This document shows, in pieces, positions 1 through 7,865 of a stretch of 34,753 nt of DNA. This stretch comes from DATGFK01 sp040007395 (GTDB lineage Bacteria > Chloroflexota > Anaerolineae > Aggregatilineales > UBA2796): assembly GCA_040007395.1 (NCBI GenBank), contig JBDTVG010000226.1, forward strand, positions 1 through 34,753, in the 5' to 3' direction. The position numbers were made by a program, and so were the translations under genes. Each line of letters starts with the position of its first letter. Position 1 is the first letter of the stretch. The notes under the pieces are model-generated. The model worked only from the letters and a program-made list of their open reading frames with translations. It was not told where the DNA came from and did no database searches.

Positions 1-70
1 CCCTCCCTTATTTAACCCTCTTTCTTGCTTATTTCCCATGCGTTAGTCTACTAGTAAACGAACGCTTTTT

Positions 71-224
71 TGTAAAATTAGGCCACCCAGATCCAGTGGA
101 TAAACCGGTTGAGCAAGATAAACAGCCATCGGCCTGACACAATGGCGTAATTCATGATCACCCATTGGTTGCTCAACACCATGCCGAGGGCAATGAAGCT
201 GCGAAACATCAGCAGCGCATGGCG
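71..224 (-). pseudogene. Duplicated 3' remnant of the PIG-V-like mannosyltransferase gene
   Basis: This 154-base stretch matches 3484-3637, the 3' end of the mannosyltransferase gene, at 146 of 154 positions by direct comparison. On the minus strand it keeps the reading frame through the hydrophobic C-terminus (ending NRFIHWIWVA) to the same stop codon at 78-80. The similarity continues into the T-run just past the stop and breaks off upstream after 224. Only about 48 C-terminal codons remain, so this is a fragment and not a gene. It suggests that a second copy of the gene once lay here, or that its end was duplicated during the rearrangements that brought in the neighbouring insertion sequences. 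Confidence 0.9.
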
Positions 225-252
225 CGGAATATACGCTTAATCTGAATTAATG

Positions 253-882
253 TTACTTTGTTGTTTTGCCAACATCATGCAACCAATTTAAGAGTAGTAT
301 TGGCGGTGCCCTATTGCCAACCATAAATTGGCTATCGGTACTACTCGGTATATTTCTAGTGCAATTGTTTGGGTCTTCACCCGTAATGGTAGACTGACCG
401 ACTAGGGTTCGATTTGCCAGATCGATTAAGCTAACTTGGTCATCTTGCCTGATACGTAAAATGGTGCGTATCGACTCGTTACTATTGGGTTTCGTGTAAT
501 TGCATGTTTCTACATTAGTTTGCTTGGTTTCCACGCAGACCAACACAGTTGCCTGCTGTCCAGAATCGGCCTTTTCATCAGGGCTGAGTGCCGCTTGATA
601 GTTATCATCGACTCGACCATCCGTTGTATTTATCACAATAAACTTATTGACCGATTTAGAAAAGCGCGTTGCCACACTCAACGAACTTATTTTTTTACAT
701 AGGGTTACTAAACTTTGTTCCTGTGCTTGACGAGTACGTGCCAATGCGGTTGCCGTATTCATCTCTGACGAGCTAACCTCTGGTGTACTGGATATTGGTT
801 TAGCCGCTGTTGAGCAAGCCGTGACAGCTATCAAAATAATGATCATAAGGATATGAGCGCACCAAGCATTAAAGTGTTTCAC
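253..882 (-). CDS. Putative lipoprotein of unknown function
   Basis: The 209-residue product starts with a lipoprotein signal: a short basic segment (MKHFNAWC), a hydrophobic core (ILMIIILIAV) and a lipobox VTAC with the modifiable Cys at about residue 23. It should therefore be anchored to the outer face of the membrane. After the lipobox comes a Ser/Thr/Pro-rich linker, then a mature domain of about 140 residues with four further Cys that I do not recognise. The start is GTG (880-882) with an AGG-type ribosome site about 10 bases upstream. It is flanked by a pseudogene fragment downstream and a broken IS630 copy upstream, so it may have come in with the rearranged region. Function unknown. 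Confidence 0.65.
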   Translation of the reverse strand: MKHFNAWCAHILMIIILIAVTACSTAAKPISSTPEVSSSEMNTATALARTRQAQEQSLVTLCKKISSLSVATRFSKSVNKFIVINTTDGRVDDNYQAALSPDEKADSGQQATVLVCVETKQTNVETCNYTKPNSNESIRTILRIRQDDQVSLIDLANRTLVGQSTITGEDPNNCTRNIPSSTDSQFMVGNRAPPILLLNWLHDVGKTTK

Positions 883-944
883 GAAAATTCACACCTGAGG
901 AATCAAGATAAGGTTAACTAATCGAACGATGAAGACGGGTTGTT

Positions 945-973
945 ATTGTATCATTAGTCAATAGGGCGACCAA
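945..973 (-). promoter_or_regulatory. Possible sigma70-type promoter of the lipoprotein gene
   Basis: Read on the minus strand, TTGGTC (968-973) and TACAAT (945-950) are separated by 17 bases. The -10 box lies about 60 bases before the GTG start. The -35 box is a poor match, so this is tentative. Confidence 0.35.
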
Positions 974-1873
974 TTTTTTGATGATAACAATTGCCTTACA
1001 GCGACTGTCACGTAGGTTGACCCATTGAGAAGAGTCAGATATTACGTTAGGTGGAGGGCTTGAATGCAGGCTTATTCACTTGACCTTAGGGAACGCGTCG
1101 TCAGCAGTTGGCAACAAGGAGAATCCAAAACCACCATAGCGCGAAGATTTATGCTCAGCTTGAGCAGTGTTAAGCGCTATATCAAGCGATACGAGATATG
1201 TGGGTATATACGACCGACAGTGCAAGGTCGAATGCAAGGAAAACTGACTAGGCGGCTACGCAAACGCTTAGTTTGTCAGGTTGAGGAACATCCGGATTAT
1301 ACACTGGCTCAACATGCGCAATTGTGGTGCAAAAAGTATAAAATGCTAGCCAGTGAGTCCTGCTTAAGCCGAGTTTTTAGGCGTGTGGGTTTGACTCGGG
1401 AAAAGAAGACGTTGGGAGCCGTTGAGTGTGATGAAGAGGCGCGGCGTATATTTCGAGAAGTCATTGGTAAGCTCAAAACGGAAGATGTCGTCGTCGTGGA
1501 CGAAAGCGGTAGCCGTATTGGGATGGTCCCGCTTTATGGGCGTGCGCCACGAGGTAGTCGGGTCTATGACCGAGTAATTCGCAATTACGGGAAGAATGTG
1601 ACGGTTTTGGCAAGTATGAGCTTGAACGGGATGCAGGCCGCGATGACACTTGAAGGAGCTGTGGATGAAGCGGCTTTCGAAACTTTCGTCCGTAAGGTCT
1701 TGTTACCAACCTTACAGCTAGGTCAAATTGTGATCATGGACAATTTATCCAGCCACAAAAGCGCTGTCGTAGAACAATTGCTAAAACAGGCTGGCTGCCA
1801 GCTTTTGTTCCTCCCTGCTTATTCACCAGATTTGTCGCCTATTGAGGAGCTTTTTCTAAACTGAAAGCATTTT

Positions 1874-1895
1874 GGCTCATGTTAACCCGAAGTGC
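1874..1895 (+). repeat. Left terminal inverted repeat of the IS1595-type element
   Basis: This 22-base end pairs with 2863-2884 read in reverse complement, differing only at three central positions (14-16). A closely similar sequence occurs at 34701-34722 at the end of the window. Confidence 0.9.
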
Positions 1896-1941
1896 AAAGG
1901 GGAGTAAACTTAGGGAGCAAGGAAGGAGATAGGAGACGAAA

Positions 1942-2881
1942 ATGCCGATTGAGTTTCCCATTGTGGAGTTGATGTCAAGCCAAAGTAGTTACGAATGGCT
2001 GGTTGACTATTTCCATCCGGGAGGCATGGTTTGTCCGCATTGTGGTGGCGTATTGGCAAATGCCCGGCAATTCCGGGTAACGAAAAGCAGCCAAGTGCCC
2101 GACTATCGCTGTCGGGAGTGCGACAAGACCTATAACGTGTACAGCCGAACGGTTTTTGAAGGATGTCGGTTAAAGGCTGAACAAGTGGTGCTGCTGGTTC
2201 GGGGTGTGGTTAAAGGCGAACAGGCCCAAATTCTGGCAAACGAGGTCGGCGTGTGTCGCCAAACGGTTCAAGCCATTCGCCAACAGATGCAAACCAACGC
2301 GCGACTCATGCAGCCTGATAATCCGCTTGAGGAGGATGAACAGACCGAAACGGACGAGATGTATCAGAATGCGGGGGAAAAAAAGCGACCCACATCTTGA
2401 CCCTGCCGACCCACCGCGTCGACGAGCCAATAAACAACGTGGGCACGGCACGTATGCCAATGACCGACCACCGATTATTGGCACCGTTGGGCGAGAGAGT
2501 GGCAAAGTGCGCTTACGGATGGTTGAACACACCGATGGTGAGACGTTGTGTACGCATGTGGAGCAATTTACCCAAGCCGACACCCAAGTCTACACGGATG
2601 AATGGCAAGGCTATAACCACATTGATCGTCCGCACGCCACCGTTTGTCACGCCCAAAAAGAGTGGGCGCGAGATGATGATGGTGACGGCATTCGTGAAGT
2701 CCATATCAACACGGTGGAAGGGATGTGGACCCTTGTCCGCAATTTTATGCGTCTCTTTCGAGGTGTTCACAAAAAATACTTGTCAGGGTATCTTGCCATT
2801 TGTGAGTTTCACATTAATCTAAAACGGATTACACCCGATTTCGTGGCAGCCCTTGTCTCTGCGCACTTGCAGTTAACATGA
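1942..2881 (+). pseudogene. IS1595-family transposase with a frame break in an A7 run
   Basis: The N-terminal part has the zinc-ribbon of the ISXO2/IS1595 family: CPHCGG near residue 31 and CRECDK near residue 56. A helix-turn-helix-like region follows (ILANEVGVCRQTVQAI). The catalytic DDE residues are split between two frames: the first Asp in TETDEMYQNAGEK lies in the first frame (1942-2400), and the second Asp (VYTDEWQGY) and the Glu (HINTVEGMWTL) lie in the frame that runs to 2881. The frames meet at GGGGGAAAAAAAG (2373-2385); one A fewer would join them as AGEKSDPHLDP. This is either an inactivating one-base insertion or a slippery run where transcripts with six A would restore the enzyme. 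A good ribosome site (GGAG) precedes the ATG. Confidence 0.85.
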
Positions 2882-2884
2882 GCC
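2863..2884 (-). repeat. Right terminal inverted repeat of the IS1595-type element
   Basis: This is the inverted partner of 1874-1895. The transposase stop codon (TGA, 2879-2881) lies inside this repeat. Confidence 0.9.
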
Positions 2885-3043
2885 AGCATTTTTATGTCGT
2901 TGCCGCTGCCAGACCATTCCCGACCTCATTAAATCTATTGCACAAGGCTTGGACAATATCACCGAGGGTGATGCCAGAGGTTGGTTTGGACATTCAGGCT
3001 TTTCCATTTAATCTGCCTCACGCTTGCGCAGGAAGAAATCTAT

Positions 3044-3409
3044 ATGGCCTATTTTATTAGTCCTCTCGAAGAGTCCGATCTGGAATTACAGGTTGAAACT
3101 TTCGTACAACAACTGGGTGCCCATTGGCCCGATTTGGAGATCCTAAAACCTGTCCCGGGTGACACCTATTTAGTCAGTTGGAGCCTCAGTATTGAAGGTT
3201 TCCGCCAGTTAGGTGGCATTCAAATGGGCAGACAAATCGTTAGTATTGATGATTTTCCTCTAGGTGCTGCCAAGTTTGCCGTTTGGTACAGAACACAGAT
3301 ACCTTCAAAGCATAAGTTGTTCATTTACCACGAGAGTTCCGACCAGGAGTTCGAACTATTGTCTACTACTACTGAAGAAGAACTCTTGAACATGTTGAAT
3401 AGCGATTAA
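3044..3409 (+). CDS. Hypothetical protein, 121 residues
   Basis: I chose the internal ATG at 3044, which follows AGGAAG at a suitable distance; the longer frame from 2981 would overlap the IS630 tail. The product is soluble and acidic, with no signal peptide or membrane segment. It begins MAYFISPLEESD and reads like a small alpha/beta domain (LEILKPVPGDTYLVSW, FAVWYRTQIPSKHKLFIY), ending in an acidic helix. I do not recognise the family. It lies directly behind the broken IS630 copy and converges on the mannosyltransferase gene. Confidence 0.6.
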   Translation: MAYFISPLEESDLELQVETFVQQLGAHWPDLEILKPVPGDTYLVSWSLSIEGFRQLGGIQMGRQIVSIDDFPLGAAKFAVWYRTQIPSKHKLFIYHESSDQEFELLSTTTEEELLNMLNSD

Positions 3410-3490
3410 TTGCCTCCTCTAATGAAAATGGTTCAACCAACCTGATAGTCGCTGTAGATCTTGCTCTAAAGCATTCCTTTTTTTGTAAAA

Positions 3491-4708
3491 TTAGGCCACC
3501 CAGATCCAGTGGATAAACCGATTGAGCAAGATAAACAGCCATTGGCCTGACACAATGGCATAACTCATGATCACCCATTGATTGCTCAACACCATGCCGA
3601 GGGCAATGAAGCAGGGAAACATCAGCAGCGCATAGCGGAACATGCTCTCGAACTGCGGGCCGTTGTGATAGCGTAGCAGGATCACCGCCAATGTTGACCA
3701 CACGTAGAGGGAGTAAGCGGGACGCATCTTGATGGTCACAATAATCGCCATGACGACGATGAAGATCAAGGCTAACGCATTATCATTTTCAAAGCCGAAA
3801 GTTTGTGCACGTGAGTAGCGAGTCACAAAATTTTCTATCGCGTCAAAAGGCAGGCGCGTAAACAATTTCCACTGGTGGGCATAGGCATATTCTAGCGACC
3901 CCAGATTGTTCACCTCGATGTACGCCATATAGCTCAAAGTGCCGACAACACTGCCCAATACCGCCGGGAGACGCGCCAGAAAAGCATCCAGTCCACATTC
4001 GCGCAACTGTACATAAGCGATCCACGCCAGCGGCAGACACAGTAAAGCACCCTGCAATCGCACCGCGCCTGCCAACGCCGCTAAGAGACTGGCGAGCAGC
4101 CAGTTTTTCTTAAAGGTTGCTAGAAACGCGCCTAATGTCAGCGCCAGATAAATCGACTCGGTATAGCCCGCCACGAAATAGAAAGCGGTGGGAAACGCTG
4201 CCAAACAGATCAAGGTGCGCCGGGCCAGCCATAGATCGCCAAATTCTAGTTCGATGAGCTTGAACAATAAAATAAACGCGATCAGGCCTGCCGTATTACT
4301 GATGAGCAGGGCAGCCAGTACATAATTTCCGCCGACAAATGGGGCAATCAAGCGGATCGCAACGGGATACAGCGGCGGAAAGACTATTGCAGGATCGCTA
4401 GCTCGGTAGCCTTGTATGGCGATCTTGATATACCACGCAGTGTCGTAGCGATGCCAAGGTTCCACCAGCGAGGCGAGTGGCGCACTTCTGGGCAGCGCCA
4501 CGAAATACGTTTCGCCGCTAGGGTTGCCGTTTAACCATGCAGGCAGCGTGGCTGGCGAAACATGGACGATCAGTAGTGCCGCAATACCCGTGATCACCCG
4601 TAAGGCGGCAAAGATAATGATCGGTATGCGGATCGTCTCATCACGCCACGCACTAACAACTGTCCGAGTTGAATAACGCGGCCATCCGCGCAGGGTATCG
4701 CTTATCAT
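3491..4708 (-). CDS. PIG-V-like polytopic mannosyltransferase
   Basis: The 405-residue product is an integral membrane protein with about nine or ten hydrophobic segments. After the first segment it carries an extracytoplasmic motif, EPWHRYDTAWY (about residues 84-93), then FPPLYP near residue 110. These resemble the PIG-V/GPI mannosyltransferase 2 family (GT-C fold, GT76), in which an Asp in this first loop is needed for transfer of mannose from a polyprenyl-phosphate sugar. Bacterial members are thought to glycosylate extracytoplasmic lipids or proteins. The last 50 codons are duplicated at 71-224. It stands alone, convergent with the small gene at 3044. Substrate is unknown; the family call is from motif resemblance. 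Confidence 0.75.
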   Translation of the reverse strand: MISDTLRGWPRYSTRTVVSAWRDETIRIPIIIFAALRVITGIAALLIVHVSPATLPAWLNGNPSGETYFVALPRSAPLASLVEPWHRYDTAWYIKIAIQGYRASDPAIVFPPLYPVAIRLIAPFVGGNYVLAALLISNTAGLIAFILLFKLIELEFGDLWLARRTLICLAAFPTAFYFVAGYTESIYLALTLGAFLATFKKNWLLASLLAALAGAVRLQGALLCLPLAWIAYVQLRECGLDAFLARLPAVLGSVVGTLSYMAYIEVNNLGSLEYAYAHQWKLFTRLPFDAIENFVTRYSRAQTFGFENDNALALIFIVVMAIIVTIKMRPAYSLYVWSTLAVILLRYHNGPQFESMFRYALLMFPCFIALGMVLSNQWVIMSYAIVSGQWLFILLNRFIHWIWVA

Positions 4709-5316
4709 AAGTAGCTATTGAACTCTCAAGACTAGGATGATCAGGCTAGGACAGAAGCATCTATAGAATTTATCGAGTAAGTATTGGGAGTACTTTTCGC
4801 ATGACTACGTAAATATTGTTGAAAATATACGTAATTTTCGCCCCGGAATTAGGTGGTGCGATAATTCCTAGGAATGAGAGAGGACTATCTAAACCACATC
4901 ATTGATGTTGATAAATGATTTTAACTTGTTTCTGCCCGAAAAGGAGTTTGGAAAATTGCACATGAGTCAAATTTTAATCTTGTCTGCGCCGAGGCTATTG
5001 GTTGGAACAGCGACGTTGCACAGGTGGCTAAGGCGAATAATGGCTTTGTTCATGTAGATCAATGCGATTAGCTCAAGCATCCTGAGTCTGGTTAGAGCGT
5101 GTCTTCACTGAAAATGCTTATCTCACAGTTCTAGCAAGCAGGCGGCAAGATCGCCCTGCTGGACTATCATACCGATTAGGCAAATTGAATCGCTATTGAG
5201 TCCCTAACGCATTGACACTTTACCAACAAGTTCAACCAAGTTGTTGATTGTTAGAGCATTGCTGTATATCTATAATATACTGTTGACAAACTTATCGATT
5301 TATACAGAAAAGCATA
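4709..5316. other. 608-base gap between divergent genes, possibly with decayed coding sequence
   Basis: No intact gene was seen. A stretch around 4965-5070 reads on the plus strand as a short coding-like segment (VCAEAIGWNSDVAQVAKANN) that meets a stop at once and lacks an upstream frame, so it may be a gene remnant. A bulged hairpin lies at 5137-5160 (AGCAGGCG against CGCCCTGCT). The last 80 bases are AT-rich and promoter-like. Confidence 0.45.
5271..5276 (+). promoter_or_regulatory. Possible -10 box ahead of the first STAS-like gene
   Basis: A perfect TATAAT lies 41 bases before the ATG at 5317 in an AT-rich stretch. No -35 box stands at the usual spacing (TTGATT at 5244-5249 is 21 bases away). 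A perfect TTGACA is also present at 5283-5288 but has no good -10 partner. Tentative. Confidence 0.3.
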
Positions 5317-5718
5317 ATGCCTGTAACTGTTGCTTGGGACAACGATGATCATACGACAATATGCATCAACTTAATTCATCCTTGGGGGTGGGTAGACTAT
5401 GATACCGGAATCGCTCAGGTTTACGGTCTAATGAATAGCGTTGAGCATACAGTAAATGTCATCAGCAATATTCCGCAAGGCACATCATTTCCCATGGGCA
5501 ATGTGCTATTACACTTTCGCCACACAACGGAAAGTTTACCTGAAAATATCGGGCAGATTGTTGTGAGCGGTGGCAATCTTGCGGCGAATATTGTGATTGC
5601 GATCTTTGGTCGGGCTTATTCTGCGCTAGGTTCACGCTTGGCCTTTGCAAATAATCTGGAAGAGGCGCGCACACTCCTTACGAATCTGGCACCCCCAAAC
5701 AATAGCGAGGATAATTGA
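5317..5718 (+). CDS. Small STAS/SpoIIAA-like protein (paralogue 1)
   Basis: The 133-residue protein shares its layout with the product at 26462: both begin M-x-x-x-VAWDND, continue with a W-x-W-(V/I)-DY motif near residue 25, a central strand with a hydrophobic V-(N/D)-(I/V)-I-x-(N/D), and a C-terminal helix with EDAR/EEAR-L. The alternating strand and helix pattern suggests a STAS or SpoIIAA-like fold, usually used for protein-protein contacts or lipid binding. No catalytic motif is visible. It appears to be a single-gene unit with its own promoter. The fold is inferred; the paralogy is seen directly. Role unknown. Confidence 0.6.
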   Translation: MPVTVAWDNDDHTTICINLIHPWGWVDYDTGIAQVYGLMNSVEHTVNVISNIPQGTSFPMGNVLLHFRHTTESLPENIGQIVVSGGNLAANIVIAIFGRAYSALGSRLAFANNLEEARTLLTNLAPPNNSEDN

Positions 5719-5807
5719 CCGATTGGTGAGCCGTTGGGATCGCTTCGACAGCGGTAAGAATGCGCGGACAAGGCAGTTGGCGAATCATCGTAAAGCTAAA
5801 TTTCTGT

Positions 5808-6620
5808 TTATTCAGTCGTATCCTGAATAGTTTTCTTTGGCACAGTCAGCTTTCGACCCCGTGCGACAATAATACTGTCAAAGCCCTCATTGTCCCATTC
5901 GGGAACCGTTGCAACTTCGACATCAGAAGCGGTTGTATCAAAGCCCAATGCCTGAAATAGCTGCTGAACGTCGTGTTCGTCGATATTGGCACTAGGGAAT
6001 TTGTGCGGCCCGACCTGATAATGTTCGGCATTTCGCAGCGCGGAGATAATCAAGACACCGCCGGGGGCAACCAGCGTAGCTACATTCCGCATATAGTGCA
6101 TCCACTCCGCTTTGGTACGCGCTACCGAGCACGCCACATAAAAGGCCGTCACAAGCGGATAGGTAATCGCTTCACCAAGCGGAAGATCGTCGCGAATATT
6201 GCCTATTTTTAAGGTTGTCACCCGTTGCCGAAGCAGTCGTTTGCGGGCTTCGACTGCCTCATCATTAACCTCGGCCTGACCCTCAATCGCGAGGATACCT
6301 CGCGAATAAATATCCCAATCATGCGCGCCCGGTGCATCATCAAGCCATTTTTGGATTTCTGCCAAATTCTGTGGCAGATAATCGGCAATGTGGAATTCCT
6401 CTATAAACGGAACTAACGCTAGCTCATGATGCAAGGTTGGCCCCGCCCCAATATCCAGCGCTTGTGGAAAAATCGTATTGAAGCTGCGAAGATAGGGAAT
6501 AAAGAAATTAAAGATAGCCCTCTCATCGCCGGGAATGGTTGGGGTACGGTAATACTGATTGAGGTAGGCTTGGGCGCTCCAGTCGTTTTCCCAATCGTCT
6601 GTCGTTGGCGTTTTCACCAT
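5808..6620 (-). CDS. NNMT/PNMT/TEMT-family SAM-dependent methyltransferase
   Basis: The product has the N-terminal substrate-region signature of the NNMT/PNMT/TEMT family (WSAQAYLNQYYR), then a Rossmann-type SAM site with motif I ALDIGAGPTLHHE, an acidic post-I motif (HIADYLPQN), and later strands with a 'LVAPGGVLIISAL' motif. Family members N-methylate small amines such as nicotinamide, phenylethanolamine or indolethylamine. I prefer the ATG at 6618-6620 (270 residues); a GTG at 6659 would add 13 residues. It follows the decarboxylase gene on the same strand by fewer than 60 bases, which suggests a two-step route: amino acid to amine to N-methylated amine. The actual substrate cannot be read from the sequence. 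Confidence 0.8.
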   Translation of the reverse strand: MVKTPTTDDWENDWSAQAYLNQYYRTPTIPGDERAIFNFFIPYLRSFNTIFPQALDIGAGPTLHHELALVPFIEEFHIADYLPQNLAEIQKWLDDAPGAHDWDIYSRGILAIEGQAEVNDEAVEARKRLLRQRVTTLKIGNIRDDLPLGEAITYPLVTAFYVACSVARTKAEWMHYMRNVATLVAPGGVLIISALRNAEHYQVGPHKFPSANIDEHDVQQLFQALGFDTTASDVEVATVPEWDNEGFDSIIVARGRKLTVPKKTIQDTTE

Positions 6621-6677
6621 AAAAGATAGTCGCGCTTTCCAGATTCCGAAACTGGACACCTGAAATAGTTATTAAAA

Positions 6678-7865
6678 TTACTCATCCACGGCTACAGACA
6701 GTACATTTTCGGGGATCGCTAGATCATGCAGGTAGTGGACATTGGGCGCTCGGAAGCCGTTGAACGATGTCGCACAGCTTACGGTGTAAGCTCCCGTATT
6801 CAGCACGTACAGTCTATCCCCCAAGCGTAGTTCGGGCAATTCGACATTTTCAAAAGGCGTATCCAAAGACACACAGCTTGGCCCGCCAATATGGTACTTA
6901 ACGAGTGGTCGATCAGTGTGTTCCACGATAAGGGGATAAAACTGGCGATCATCGGTTTCAATCGCTTCCACTAAGCCATTATAGGAGCCGGTTTCAATGT
7001 AGGCCCACGTGAGCGAACCGCGCTTGGCGGTTCCGAAAACGCTGGTAATGAGCGTTCCAGCGGTGGCGACCATGAAACGCCCCGGTTCAATCGCGAATTG
7101 AACGTCGTTATCCTGCAAAAAGATGCTGTTTTGAAGTGCAGACATTATCAGAGTACCGATTTCCTGAAGGCTAGGTACTGAGCGACGGTACTGTACAGGC
7201 AACCCCCCGCCCAAACTCAGGAACTTCAACACGATGTCTTGCTCCCGCGCTTCACTCCATAGTCGTTCGCAGGTTTTTAGAGCGTTAATCCAGTTTGAAG
7301 GGGTTTCGCACTGTGACCCCACATGAAAAACCAGCCCATGTGCAATCAGCCCTTTCGATTCGATATAGTGGAGAACGTCAAGACATTCATTGATCGGCAG
7401 GCCATATTTTCCATCAAGATGCCAAACACTGCCGTCATTCGGAATATCAAGTCTAACCACAATTTGGCTGCCGGGAGCGTATTGAGCAATCTTATCGACT
7501 TCTTCAAAGCAGTCTATCGCCATGATCTTGATCTGGTGTTCATGCAAATATTTCAAGAACTCTGGCGATTTAATGGGATGCATACAGATAATATTGTCGG
7601 GGTGAACGCCTTGTTGGAGTAGTTGGGTGGCTTCGGGCAGTGATGCAATTTCAAAGCTGCTCTTGAGGTCGTGCAATATGCCAATAATACCGGGATCGGG
7701 ATTGCATTTCATGGCATAGTGAACATCCACACCGGGGAATGCTGCGCTGATTTCAGCGTAGTTACTTCGTACTTGTTCCAGATCGATGACGAGTGAGGGC
7801 GTTTCCAAGGATTGCGTGCGGCGAAAGAAATCTTTGTCTATTGGATTGATGGGTGTGTTTTGCAT
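6678..7865 (-). CDS. Type III fold PLP-dependent decarboxylase (ornithine/lysine decarboxylase family)
   Basis: The 395-residue protein has the alanine-racemase-like barrel followed by a beta-domain. Visible sites are the PLP lysine in YAMKCNPDP (K53), HVGSQC, the glycine-rich phosphate loop LSLGGGLPVQY, EPGRFMVA, and the intersubunit catalytic Cys in GPSCVSLDT (C331). The tail NTGAYTVSCATSFNGF matches eukaryote-type ornithine decarboxylases. It should remove the carboxyl group of a basic or other L-amino acid to give an amine. In ornithine decarboxylases the residues after the Cys are usually DGLD; here they are VSLD, so the substrate may differ. It precedes the methyltransferase in a two-gene leftward operon. 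Start is ATG with AAGGGGA upstream. Confidence 0.88.
   Translation of the reverse strand: MQNTPINPIDKDFFRRTQSLETPSLVIDLEQVRSNYAEISAAFPGVDVHYAMKCNPDPGIIGILHDLKSSFEIASLPEATQLLQQGVHPDNIICMHPIKSPEFLKYLHEHQIKIMAIDCFEEVDKIAQYAPGSQIVVRLDIPNDGSVWHLDGKYGLPINECLDVLHYIESKGLIAHGLVFHVGSQCETPSNWINALKTCERLWSEAREQDIVLKFLSLGGGLPVQYRRSVPSLQEIGTLIMSALQNSIFLQDNDVQFAIEPGRFMVATAGTLITSVFGTAKRGSLTWAYIETGSYNGLVEAIETDDRQFYPLIVEHTDRPLVKYHIGGPSCVSLDTPFENVELPELRLGDRLYVLNTGAYTVSCATSFNGFRAPNVHYLHDLAIPENVLSVAVDE

Larger units (their letters stand above)
1874..2884 (+). mobile_element. Complete IS1595-family (ISXO2-like) insertion sequence, 1,011 bp
   Basis: The element begins GGCTCATGTTAAC at 1874 and ends with its inverted complement at 2884. 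The two 22-base termini agree at 19 of 22 positions. It is bounded by perfect 8-base direct repeats, AGCATTTT at 1866-1873 and 2885-2892, the target-site duplication size known for IS1595 elements. It sits inside the 3' end of the IS630 transposase gene; removing it with one repeat copy restores a continuous IS630 C-terminus. It contains one transposase gene with a frame break. The intact duplication and good terminal repeats suggest a fairly recent insertion, later than the IS630 copy it interrupts. Confidence 0.93.
1064..3011 (+). pseudogene. IS630-family transposase gene, interrupted by an IS1595-type element
   Basis: The 5' part (1064-1873) encodes an N-terminal helix-turn-helix region (LDLRERVVSSWQQGES) and the DDE catalytic domain: first Asp in VVVDESG, second Asp in VIMDNLSSHK, and the Glu in SPIEELF. 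The frame then ends at 1861-1863. Re-reading one T in the five-T run at about 1854 would give the expected FSKLKAF helix, so there is a -1 frame break there. The gene is then split by the IS1595 element at 1874-2884. Its last codons resume at 2885 and run in the shifted frame to a TAA at 3009-3011, ending GWFGHSGFSI, a normal IS630 C-terminus. The copy should be inactive because of the insertion. The terminal repeats of the IS630 element could not be placed convincingly. Confidence 0.88.

Noticed and set aside
1000..1063. Possible IS630 left terminal repeat pairing with about 3012-3035
   Set aside because: The match is weak and gapped; no convincing inverted repeat or TA duplication could be placed.
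2397..2822. Alternative-frame ORFs inside the IS1595 element
   Set aside because: They lie in the third frame; the DDE motifs are all in the two frames joined at the A7 run.
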